From NCBI GenBank assembly GCA_021811525.1, contig JAJZOK010000008.1:1-12128 (forward strand): DNA of 12,128 bases, given 5' to 3'. This DNA is from Thermoplasmata archaeon. GTDB taxonomy: Archaea > Thermoplasmatota > Thermoplasmata > Thermoplasmatales > Thermoplasmataceae. Shown here piece after piece: positions 6,943-12,128 of the stretch. Every line of letters starts with the position of its first letter. Within the stretch, counting starts at the first letter, position 1. Below the pieces are notes generated by a model, which saw only the letters and a list, made by a program, of their open reading frames with translations, had not been told where the DNA came from and ran no database searches. Both the position numbers and the translations under genes were made by a program.

Positions 6943-7278
6943 ATGTGGATGGTTGACTCTTCAAAGACGTGTGACCGCCACCTATTGGGGGAACATAATG
7001 AAATTCACATGCTGGTCGGTTCAATTTCCAGAAAAAGGAAGCTAACCGGATTCCTTGAAAAACATATAATTGAGCCTGCCTCCGTTAAGAGAAGGCATGA
7101 CACGATTGCACTGGAAATGGCGAGAAGAGGTTTCAGGCATAATTCTCCAATATTGTACGCCCCTGACCTTTCTTATCTTGGTGAACTCTCATGGATCGCA
7201 GTTGACTCAGAAGACTGTCATGAAGAGCTCTTATCTAGATGTGATAGGTGTCTGGCTTTGGTCTCCCGTGCCCCTTAG
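6943..7278 (+). CDS. Pyrimidine dimer DNA glycosylase, T4 endonuclease V-like
   Basis: The 111-aa protein matches the pyrimidine dimer glycosylase family (Pyr_excise; T4 endonuclease V), base-excision enzymes that cut UV dimers using the N-terminal amine as nucleophile and a catalytic Glu. The block RHLLGEHNEIHMLVG lines up with QHLMAEYREL of T4 endoV, so the Glu of HNEI corresponds to catalytic Glu23. Further family-like segments are KRRHDTIALEMARRGF and SPILYAPDLSYL. The start is unclear. ATG 6943 is the only standard codon after the promoter-like box, but relatives as I recall them begin MRMW; here the codons before ATG are ATT (6937) and CGA (Arg), so a rare ATT start at 6937 would restore that end. 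The frame upstream to 6808 overlaps the radical SAM gene and is not family-like. The gene converges on DUF72 with a 4-nt overlap. Confidence 0.82.
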   Translation: MWMVDSSKTCDRHLLGEHNEIHMLVGSISRKRKLTGFLEKHIIEPASVKRRHDTIALEMARRGFRHNSPILYAPDLSYLGELSWIAVDSEDCHEELLSRCDRCLALVSRAP

Positions 7279-8084
7279 AATAGAGTTTTCTGGTTCTCTG
7301 GCACCTTGTGGTAAGATTCCGGCCATTTGACGGTTTCAAACCCCATGGCAGACCTGAAGAGATTCACTGTCCCAGGGCCAAAACCCTGGAAATGGTTATT
7401 TGAATAGACATAGACTTTCTTTATGTCGTCTCCAAGCGATTTCACCTTGCCCGCCCACATCTCAATCACCGGATTCATGTTCCTCAGAATGGAGCCGAAG
7501 GAGCTTTCATTGATTTCCCGATCTCCAACAAGCCTGAGATAGATATTGTCAGATGTAACCACGGCAGGATTTCTTGCCATGGGAATTTCAGACCATGCCA
7601 TGGTCACATGGTTTTCCTCAAGGAACGTATAAACACTATCCCTGAACCATGAATTATCCCTGAACTCCACTGCGAATCTGAAACCAGCTGGCAGATCGGA
7701 AATAAAATTCTGGAAATCCAAGACAGAATCATCATGCTTCATTGATGGTGGAAGCTGGATTAGCATCATCCCTATCTTTTCCCTGATGGGGTAAATGCTT
7801 TCCCTAAACTGTTCCATAATAAGAGATGTGTTCCTCAGTCTTCGTTCATGAGTTATTTCCCGTGGTAGCTTTGGAGAGAACTTGAATTCTGGAGGAGTGG
7901 ATTTATGCCATTTTCTTGCTGAATTTTGCGGAGGAATGCTGTAAAAGGTTGAGTCTATCTCCACGGTGTCAAATACAGATGAATAAAATTCCAGGTAGTC
8001 GCCAGGCTGTATGCCCTTGGGATAGAATGGGCCATCCCATGCCTTATAGCTCCAGCCTGAACAGCCAATCTTTATGTCGAACAT
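7275..8084 (-). CDS. DUF72 family protein (YecE-like, COG1801)
   Basis: This 269-aa protein is of normal length for DUF72, a predicted TIM-barrel family found in bacteria and archaea whose reaction is unknown. Recognisable blocks are IGCSGWSYKAW (about 6-16), the FDTVEIDSTFYSIP segment (about 38-51), FAVEFRDNSWF (about 136-146), and the terminal YVYSNNHFQGFGPG (about 225-238). Conserved acidic and aromatic residues in these blocks suggest a sugar-phosphate or nucleic-acid-like ligand, which is inference. ATG 8084 fits the family start. The gene follows the AIM24 gene after 41 nt on the same strand and converges on the dimer glycosylase gene. Confidence 0.9.
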   Translation of the reverse strand: MFDIKIGCSGWSYKAWDGPFYPKGIQPGDYLEFYSSVFDTVEIDSTFYSIPPQNSARKWHKSTPPEFKFSPKLPREITHERRLRNTSLIMEQFRESIYPIREKIGMMLIQLPPSMKHDDSVLDFQNFISDLPAGFRFAVEFRDNSWFRDSVYTFLEENHVTMAWSEIPMARNPAVVTSDNIYLRLVGDREINESSFGSILRNMNPVIEMWAGKVKSLGDDIKKVYVYSNNHFQGFGPGTVNLFRSAMGFETVKWPESYHKVPENQKTLF

Positions 8085-8125
8085 TTGACACCCCCTATGA
8101 TTGTTTGGAATAAGGTAAGTAAATA

Positions 8126-8809
8126 TCAGCTCTTGGGAACATGCTCCGCAACGAACATGATGAAAGCGTCAAGGTTCCTGGTCTGTACCCAAAGGCTTCC
8201 CGGACCCTCAACGTCCACCATGTAAAGGCCTTCACCTCCCATAAGTGCCCTTTTCATGCCGAGAAAGCGGATTTGGAATCTTGATTCCGCTGTTAACGCA
8301 ACAAAATGGCCATGCTCGACTGAAATTTTCTCCCCCGCTTTCAGGTCAACCTTCATGATATCCCCAAAAAAAGAGAGCCATGCTTTCTTCCCTGAATCCC
8401 CTTTCAATGAAATCCAGAACAGGTTACCTGAGGCAAAGAGAGACCTCACCCCGAGGGATCTGGACCCAACCTCAACGCCGCTGTTTGTTGCCAGGAAACT
8501 GTGGCTGTGAGCAAGGATTTCCTGACCTAGGTTTATTTCACCTATCTGCCCTGGAAATCTTGGTGCAACTATGGCTTCCCCCGGGTTAGACTCATAAAAA
8601 ACCCTATCCATGAATAGATTGGTGCCTGTGGTTACTGATCGTTTCAGGCCACCTAGAAGGCCGCCCTGCTTCTGGGCATTGAAGTTGGCCCCTTTTAAGC
8701 TTGTGACAGTGCCAGGCATTGAGATAAACTCGTCACCCTGGTTCATGGTTGCTTTTAAAACTGCATATCCGCCTTGCGGATTTATCACTTCAAAATTCAT
8801 TGTTCCCAT
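8126..8809 (-). CDS. AIM24 / TIGR00266 family protein
   Basis: The protein (227 aa) is a beta-rich cytoplasmic protein of the TIGR00266/AIM24 family, whose molecular function is unknown. Family features are an early MPGTVTSLKGANF segment, the glycine-rich GGLLGGLKRSV linker, FYESNPGEAIVAPRFPGQI, and later SGNLFWISLKG and GPGSLWVQTRNL near the end. Two starts are possible: ATG 8809 (MGTMNFEVI) lies about 22 nt from the TATA-like box and ATG 8800 (MNFEVI) about 31 nt; the latter resembles typical family N-termini. No membrane segment is present. It lies between the Dam gene (63 nt upstream) and DUF72 (41 nt downstream), on the same strand. Confidence 0.87.
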   Translation of the reverse strand: MGTMNFEVINPQGGYAVLKATMNQGDEFISMPGTVTSLKGANFNAQKQGGLLGGLKRSVTTGTNLFMDRVFYESNPGEAIVAPRFPGQIGEINLGQEILAHSHSFLATNSGVEVGSRSLGVRSLFASGNLFWISLKGDSGKKAWLSFFGDIMKVDLKAGEKISVEHGHFVALTAESRFQIRFLGMKRALMGGEGLYMVDVEGPGSLWVQTRNLDAFIMFVAEHVPKS

Positions 8810-8824
8810 TTACCCCAATCTGTG

Positions 8825-8836
8825 TATTTAAATTTA
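8825..8836 (-). promoter_or_regulatory. TATA-like box for the AIM24-like gene
   Basis: The minus strand reads TAAATTTAAATA, centred 22 nt from ATG 8809 and 31 nt from ATG 8800. It lies in the 63-nt gap after the Dam gene, so the AIM24-DUF72 pair probably has its own promoter. Confidence 0.5.
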
Positions 8837-8872
8837 GCTTGAATCAAATAATAAGTGCTTTAAAAACCCAAG

Positions 8873-9739
8873 TCAATAGTTGGTAACAAGAATTTCCTTT
8901 ACATTGCCACGCTTGCTTCCCTTGGAATTAATGTTCCTCCTGGCTTCCACTTTGACAATTCTGAAAGCAGAGTAAAGCTCTTCGAGGTATCCATTTCCTG
9001 AATTGCTGAGCAGGAACTTTACACCCTTGTTGTCCAATTCCCACAACATTGAAGACAGCTGCTTCTGCTGGTCTCTATTGAAGCCCCCCTTGCTGTAGGC
9101 AGTGAAACTGGAAGATTGGCTTACGGGCTCATACGGGGGATCAAGATATACGAAATCCCCTTCTTCAGTTTCAGTAAGAATATCCTGAAAATCCATGTTC
9201 TTGATGGTTGACCTTGACAAACAGTTTGAAGCCTCCATGATCTGGCTCCTTTCGGGCATCCTCGGGGAGATATAACTCCCGAAAGGCACGTTGAATTCCC
9301 CGCGGGAATTGACCCTGTAAAGCCCATTGAAACAATGCCTGTTCAGGTAAATGAGGAGCCCGGACTTCTCAACAGGATTTGCCTTACCATCGAGAAGGTT
9401 GAAACGTGACCTAGCCTCATAGTATTCAGGCGGAGTGTTGTGATATTCCATTGCAGCAATGTATTCTGCAAGATCCATGGGCTTGTCGCGCACAGTTTCA
9501 TAAAAGAGGCACAATACTGAGTTTATGTCAGAGATTGTATAAGAATGGCCGCTGGATTCCTCAGAGATACTGAAGAACAGAGCTCCTCCCCCGAAAAATG
9601 GCTCCCAGTAGTTACTGAATCCAGAAGGTATTCTTGTGATTATTTCATGCAGCAGCTGGCGTTTGCCGCCAGCCCATTTAAGCAAAGGCCTTGCCATTCC
9701 ATCAACTTTATTGGATAAGGGAATAAAAGCAGTTTCCAT
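8873..9739 (-). CDS. DNA adenine methyltransferase, Dam/D12 class
   Basis: This enzyme (288 aa from the first ATG) transfers a methyl group from S-adenosylmethionine to N6 of adenine, very likely in GATC-type sites as for most Dam/DpnM relatives; specificity is not provable here. Alpha-class motifs are in order: LLKWAGGK (about 19-26, motif X), EPFFGGGALFF (about 46-56, motif I, SAM binding), and YLDPPYEP (about 197-204, catalytic motif IV DPPY). ATG 9739 has a TATA-like AAAATATC about 30 nt upstream, inside the end of the preceding gene. ATG 9697 (MARPLLKWAGGK) is an equally family-like start. The next gene upstream, a membrane protein, ends 20 nt away and could be cotranscribed. No restriction nuclease is recognisable within the window, so it looks solitary. 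Confidence 0.92.
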   Translation of the reverse strand: METAFIPLSNKVDGMARPLLKWAGGKRQLLHEIITRIPSGFSNYWEPFFGGGALFFSISEESSGHSYTISDINSVLCLFYETVRDKPMDLAEYIAAMEYHNTPPEYYEARSRFNLLDGKANPVEKSGLLIYLNRHCFNGLYRVNSRGEFNVPFGSYISPRMPERSQIMEASNCLSRSTIKNMDFQDILTETEEGDFVYLDPPYEPVSQSSSFTAYSKGGFNRDQQKQLSSMLWELDNKGVKFLLSNSGNGYLEELYSAFRIVKVEARRNINSKGSKRGNVKEILVTNY

Positions 9740-9759
9740 AGTGCTGGGTCACAAAACCT

Positions 9760-10242
9760 TCAGTTCTGATATTTTGGTTTTCCCGATTTTCTTGGATCCT
9801 TTCTGTAGAGTCTTCTTGCACCGAAGACAAGTAGAATGAAAATGAGAGTTAGGCCCATTGGTATTTGTGCAGGGGACAGGAATGGAAGAATTGAAATGAG
9901 GCCAGTTGGTGCTGATAGCCCTATTGTGGGAAGATAGAGCCACATGAATACATCCGCGGCAAGAATTGCAATTAAAGAGGCTGCAATTGGCTTGTGAATC
10001 TCTCCCTTTTCCCTGAACATTATGCCTAATGCTGCCATGATCAGGCCAAGAAACATAATGGCAGAAAATGCAAGGTTGAAAGCCCCACCATCAAAGGTGT
10101 TGAACCGCCCATAAAACTCATCTGTTAAATGGATGGCTATGGGCATCAGCAGGCCTATGAGAAACAACATAGTACCTGGAAAAACCATGTGCTCCCTCTT
10201 TTCAATGAGAACGAGGGATCTGGCATCAAGCCCTTCTACCAT
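9760..10242 (-). CDS. Four-helix integral membrane protein, unknown function
   Basis: The 160-aa protein has about four hydrophobic helices: roughly residues 20-38 (FPGTMLFLIGLLMPIAI), 55-75 (FNLAFSAIMFLGLIMAALGI), 85-105 (IAASLIAILAADVFMWLYLP), and 122-142 (AQIPMGLTLIFILLVFGA), followed by a basic tail RRLYRKDPRKSGKPKYQN that is probably cytoplasmic. I do not recognise a family. ATG 10242 is the first start; a TATA-like TTTAAGTTAAG lies only about 18-20 nt upstream, rather close for a leaderless mRNA. ATG 10188, which trims 18 hydrophilic residues and is preceded by GAGGGAG, is an alternative. It is upstream of Dam with a 17-20-nt gap. Confidence 0.72.
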   Translation of the reverse strand: MVEGLDARSLVLIEKREHMVFPGTMLFLIGLLMPIAIHLTDEFYGRFNTFDGGAFNLAFSAIMFLGLIMAALGIMFREKGEIHKPIAASLIAILAADVFMWLYLPTIGLSAPTGLISILPFLSPAQIPMGLTLIFILLVFGARRLYRKDPRKSGKPKYQN

Positions 10243-10406
10243 TTGATTCCACCTTAACTTAAATCAGACTCGTTCCATGCATTTCAACTTTTGCTGTGAT
10301 TTTTTGCGGAAAATTCATGAAGAGAACTAACCTCCTGGAACTGGAAGACATGGATGCATGCAATTGTCCTTCAAAGATGGTCGGGCATTAAGAAAATTCT
10401 GGAGGA
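10243..10406. other. Divergent intergenic region with a possible 24-codon upstream frame
   Basis: This gap between the membrane protein gene (-) and the CBU_0592-like gene (+) contains a TATA-like stretch for the former at about 10257-10264. On the plus strand there is a short ORF at 10317-10391, beginning MKRTNLLELEDMD and ending CNCPSKMVGH. It is in the same frame as the following gene and separated from it by a single TAA and five sense codons. No RNA gene or repeat was seen. Confidence 0.4.
10401..10405 (+). promoter_or_regulatory. Possible Shine-Dalgarno GGAGG deciding the start of the CBU_0592-like gene
   Basis: GGAGG ends one base before ATG 10407, too close to serve it, but 10 nt before ATG 10416, which it could serve. 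This favours the shorter 82-aa product unless the transcript is leaderless and starts at 10416. Confidence 0.35.
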
Positions 10407-10664
10407 ATGTCCCGGATGAAAGATCTGACCAAAAAATTCCTGTCGATTTACGGTTGGTATGGAACTGCAGCCATACTGGCAGCATATATCCTCGTGAGTT
10501 TTGGTCTGGCAGGTGACCTCGTAATCTACCAGATTCTCAACCTCACCGGTTCCACAGCACTTGCCATTATAGGATTCATGAAGAAAGCTTGGCAGCCTGC
10601 GGTGCTTGAGGCCGCATGGGCATTTATTGCCCTCGCTGGACTAATCTGGCTTCTGATCAGATAA
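10407..10664 (+). CDS. CBU_0592-like small membrane protein
   Basis: The 82-85-aa protein has three hydrophobic helices in the order typical of the CBU_0592-like membrane domain: YGWYGTAAILAAYILVSFGL, then LVIYQILNLTGSTALAIIGFM, then PAVLEAAWAFIALAGLIWLL. The family's function is unknown. ATG 10407 is the first codon, but ATG 10416 (MKDLTKKFLS) is better placed: GGAGG at 10401-10405 ends about 10 nt before it, and a TATA-like CATTAAGAAAA is centred about 26 nt before it. The gene ends 17 nt from the convergent methyltransferase stop. Confidence 0.75.
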   Translation: MSRMKDLTKKFLSIYGWYGTAAILAAYILVSFGLAGDLVIYQILNLTGSTALAIIGFMKKAWQPAVLEAAWAFIALAGLIWLLIR

Positions 10665-10681
10665 ATCGAGGACGCTTGAAA

Positions 10682-11440
10682 TCATTTAATCGCAACAATG
10701 ACCTTGTTGTCCAGATCCTGCCATCCAACCTCTACTGCACTGAATCCCGCGTCTAATAGAAATTTAATGTGCTGATCAAGGCTTACAAGATGATTGTGGT
10801 TATCAGCTTCTGGATATCTCCTTTTCCGCTCTTCCATCAGGGGCTTTATCTCTTCTACCTTGCCTATTCCTTCCCACCATTTCTGCCAAGTCACGCCTTT
10901 TCCGTTGCCTTTCATGAACTCCTGGTGTTTGTGCCTGACATCATTGAAAAGGCTTCTGATCATTTCATTTTCCTTAGCAGGGTATAGGTGGTCTCCATTG
11001 AGGAAAATTCCTCTTTTTCCGAGGACCTGGTAAATCTCGCTAAACAGTTTTCCAAGAGACTGTTCATCCAGCCAATGGAGTGCAGTTGTGCTCAATACAG
11101 CATCAAATGTTCTAGGTGAGACTACTTGTGTCCAGGCAGGTTCACTCAGATTTGCCTCCAGGAAACTCATTCTTTCATGATCGTATCCAGTGTAGTTCCG
11201 TGCAAGATGCAACAAGACCGGATCATAATCTACGCCCACAGATGTAGCCCCATTGAATCTTTTAGTGTATCTGCCACCCAGGGAACCAGGGCCGCAAGCC
11301 AGATCTAGGATGTTTGCATTCGCCCCAGAAAAATGGCCCGCGAGGCCAACCAAGAAATTGAATCTTTCTTCTCGTCCCCTGATTTCAAGATTTTGCTGCA
11401 GTTCCCAGCTTTCCACCCATTTGTCCGTCTCCCCACTCAT
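10682..11440 (-). CDS. Class I SAM-dependent methyltransferase, substrate unknown
   Basis: The 252-aa protein carries the Rossmann methyltransferase signatures: ILDLACGPGSLGG (motif I, SAM binding; about residues 44-56 from ATG 11440), an acidic residue in GVDYDP (ribose contact; about 70-75), and FDAVLSTTALHWL (motif IV; about 112-124), which resembles the trans-aconitate methyltransferase/Methyltransf_11-25 type of small-molecule enzyme. The substrate is not evident. I chose ATG 11440 over TTG 11464 because a TATA-like GTATATTT at 11463-11470 is 26-27 nt upstream of it and overlaps the TTG region. The first residues after it, SGETDKWVESWE, fit such enzymes. It converges on the CBU_0592-like gene. 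Confidence 0.87.
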   Translation of the reverse strand: MSGETDKWVESWELQQNLEIRGREERFNFLVGLAGHFSGANANILDLACGPGSLGGRYTKRFNGATSVGVDYDPVLLHLARNYTGYDHERMSFLEANLSEPAWTQVVSPRTFDAVLSTTALHWLDEQSLGKLFSEIYQVLGKRGIFLNGDHLYPAKENEMIRSLFNDVRHKHQEFMKGNGKGVTWQKWWEGIGKVEEIKPLMEERKRRYPEADNHNHLVSLDQHIKFLLDAGFSAVEVGWQDLDNKVIVAIK

Positions 11441-11527
11441 GCTAACTGCAAGCCATAAACGCAAATATACGATTTAGATGACCCTATCTCAATTTCGACT
11501 GCTAACTGCCATCCATAGTGATTTAGA
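11441..11527. repeat. Imperfect direct repeat upstream of the methyltransferase
   Basis: GCTAACTGC occurs at 11441-11449 and again exactly 60 nt later at 11501-11509. Each copy is followed by a CCATA-containing stretch and then by GATTTAGA, at 11471-11478 and 11520-11527. The first copy includes the methyltransferase start region and TATA box. It could be a remnant of a local duplication or an operator; significance is uncertain. Confidence 0.35.
11463..11470 (-). promoter_or_regulatory. TATA-like box for the SAM methyltransferase gene
   Basis: The minus strand reads GTATATTT, centred 26-27 nt before ATG 11440. This indicates a leaderless transcript and argues against the TTG at 11464 as start. 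Confidence 0.55.
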
Positions 11528-11550
11528 ATATCCTGTAGGCAGAGTAGCAT

Positions 11551-11748
11551 TCACTTCTGCATAAGTTCCTTAATGGACATGTCAACAACTGCATCACTGA
11601 GAATTTTAGATGATGTGACCGGATACACAATACCTTTTGCTGCCATGAAAGCCCGGGCATACAATGGCTTAAAAGCAGCCCAGACTGCGTTTAGAAGGAA
11701 AGTAAAAGAGCTTAGAACCTGTAATACCAGATAAGTGAAAACCTTCAT
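11551..11748 (-). CDS. Small putative membrane protein of 65 aa
   Basis: From ATG 11748 the frame encodes 65 residues beginning MKVFTYLVLQVLSSF. One hydrophobic helix lies near residues 5-25, followed by a basic/aromatic turn (FKPLYARAFM) and a polar C-terminal tail ending KELMQK. I know no family. The frame is open further up to 11832, but that part is AT-rich, includes the promoter-like box and lacks coding character, so 11748 is preferred. A strong TATA-like run (11774-11787) centred about 31 nt upstream is the main support for a real gene. Confidence 0.5.
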   Translation of the reverse strand: MKVFTYLVLQVLSSFTFLLNAVWAAFKPLYARAFMAAKGIVYPVTSSKILSDAVVDMSIKELMQK

Positions 11749-11773
11749 TGAAATATGAATAAGATAATTCAAT

Positions 11774-11787
11774 AATATATTTTTAAA
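11774..11787 (-). promoter_or_regulatory. TATA-like box for the 65-aa gene
   Basis: The minus strand reads TTTAAAAATATATT here, one of the most TATA-like stretches in the window. The predicted transcript start falls at about 11750-11755, just before ATG 11748. Confidence 0.5.
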
Positions 11788-11869
11788 TGGTTCGTTATGC
11801 GAATACTCTGTGTGAATGCATAAAAAGATCACTATACCGATGATCTAGATTCGAATTCTGGAAAAAAAT

Positions 11870-11879
11870 GGTTAAATAT
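11870..11879 (+). promoter_or_regulatory. TATA-like box for the exported protein gene
   Basis: GGTTAAATAT is centred about 35 nt before ATG 11911, giving a predicted leader of roughly 10 nt. The GGAG at 11886-11889 is too far from the start for a normal Shine-Dalgarno. Confidence 0.45.
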
Positions 11880-11910
11880 CGTAAAGGAGTAATGATAATT
11901 TGATCAAAAA

Positions 11911-12128
11911 ATGAACAGAAAGCTATTGTCAGTTTTCGTGATATTAGTTGCTCTGGCAATGATTATCTCCACAGCGGCAGTCATTTTTCCTGGAGAGAAT
12001 CATGCTTCCAGCAGCAACACAGCAGCCTCAACAGCTAGAACTTCATTGGGAAATCTTGCCCCTGCCTCATCACAGACACACCTTAGCCAGAAGAGTGTGA
12101 ACATCCTCAATACCCTTCATTCAAAGGG
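11911..12128 (+). CDS. 5' part of a secreted or membrane-anchored protein, truncated by the window edge
   Basis: The visible 72 residues start MNRKLLSVFVILVALAMI, a positively charged end followed by a hydrophobic core of about 20 residues. This is a signal peptide or signal anchor. Next comes a Ser/Thr/Ala-rich stretch (about residues 32-58, NHASSSNTAAS and onward), typical of extracellular linkers or propeptides, then SQKSVNILNTLHSKG. Thermoplasmata secrete acid proteases of the thermopsin and S53 types with such leaders, but nothing visible here identifies one. ATG 11911 is the only start, because TAA at 11896 closes the frame upstream. The coding sequence continues past the end of the window. 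Confidence 0.72.
   Translation, partial: MNRKLLSVFVILVALAMIISTAAVIFPGENHASSSNTAASTARTSLGNLAPASSQTHLSQKSVNILNTLHSK

Noticed and set aside
11821..11870. tRNA-like TTCGAA segment before the exported-protein gene
   Set aside because: No acceptor, D or anticodon stems can be paired around it; it is only a chance T-loop-like hexamer.
1..12128. CRISPR array, insertion sequence or prophage
   Set aside because: No regularly spaced repeats, transposase motifs, terminal inverted repeats or phage structural genes were seen in the window.

Overview
The window reads as a chromosomal segment of an archaeon, most likely of the Thermoplasmata (Thermoplasmatales-like). Evidence: an archaeal-type Nre repair protein, a DUF47 plus PiT phosphate pair, and AT-rich TATA-like boxes about 22-32 nt upstream of many start codons with little or no 5' leader. 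TTG and GTG starts are also used. Base composition looks mid-40s % GC by eye (not computed). The order-level placement is inference; no rRNA or tRNA is present to fix it. I see no IS element, CRISPR array, rRNA or convincing tRNA.

Layout. (1) 1-2520: the start of an unidentified minus-strand gene cut by the window edge, a MarC-family membrane protein (-), and divergently a two-gene phosphate module (+): a PhoU-like DUF47 protein followed 2 nt later by a PiT-type permease. (2) 2509-4628: three minus-strand genes I cannot assign to any family (139, 284 and 268 aa). The last two overlap by 4 nt and the first protein is strikingly acidic. (3) 4737-7278: plus-strand genes all pointing to DNA or UV damage: Nre repair protein, a radical SAM protein of the spore-photoproduct-lyase-like family starting 2 nt after it, then a T4 endonuclease V-like pyrimidine dimer glycosylase with its own promoter-like box. 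(4) 7275-10242: minus-strand genes for a DUF72 protein, an AIM24/TIGR00266 protein, a solitary Dam-type adenine methylase and a four-helix membrane protein. (5) 10407-12128: a CBU_0592-like small membrane protein (+), a class I SAM methyltransferase (-), a 65-aa small membrane protein (-), and the start of a secreted or membrane-anchored protein (+) running off the window.

How the genes may work together. DUF47 with PiT is a standard phosphate-uptake unit. Nre, the SPL-like enzyme and the dimer glycosylase make a plausible photolesion-repair neighbourhood, combining a PCNA-linked factor, a possible direct-reversal enzyme and a base-excision enzyme; this is the most coherent biological story in the window. 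The three-gene block beside it, divergent from Nre across a 139-nt promoter region, is the best candidate for something undescribed. The Dam enzyme has no visible restriction partner. Nothing here proves a new system.
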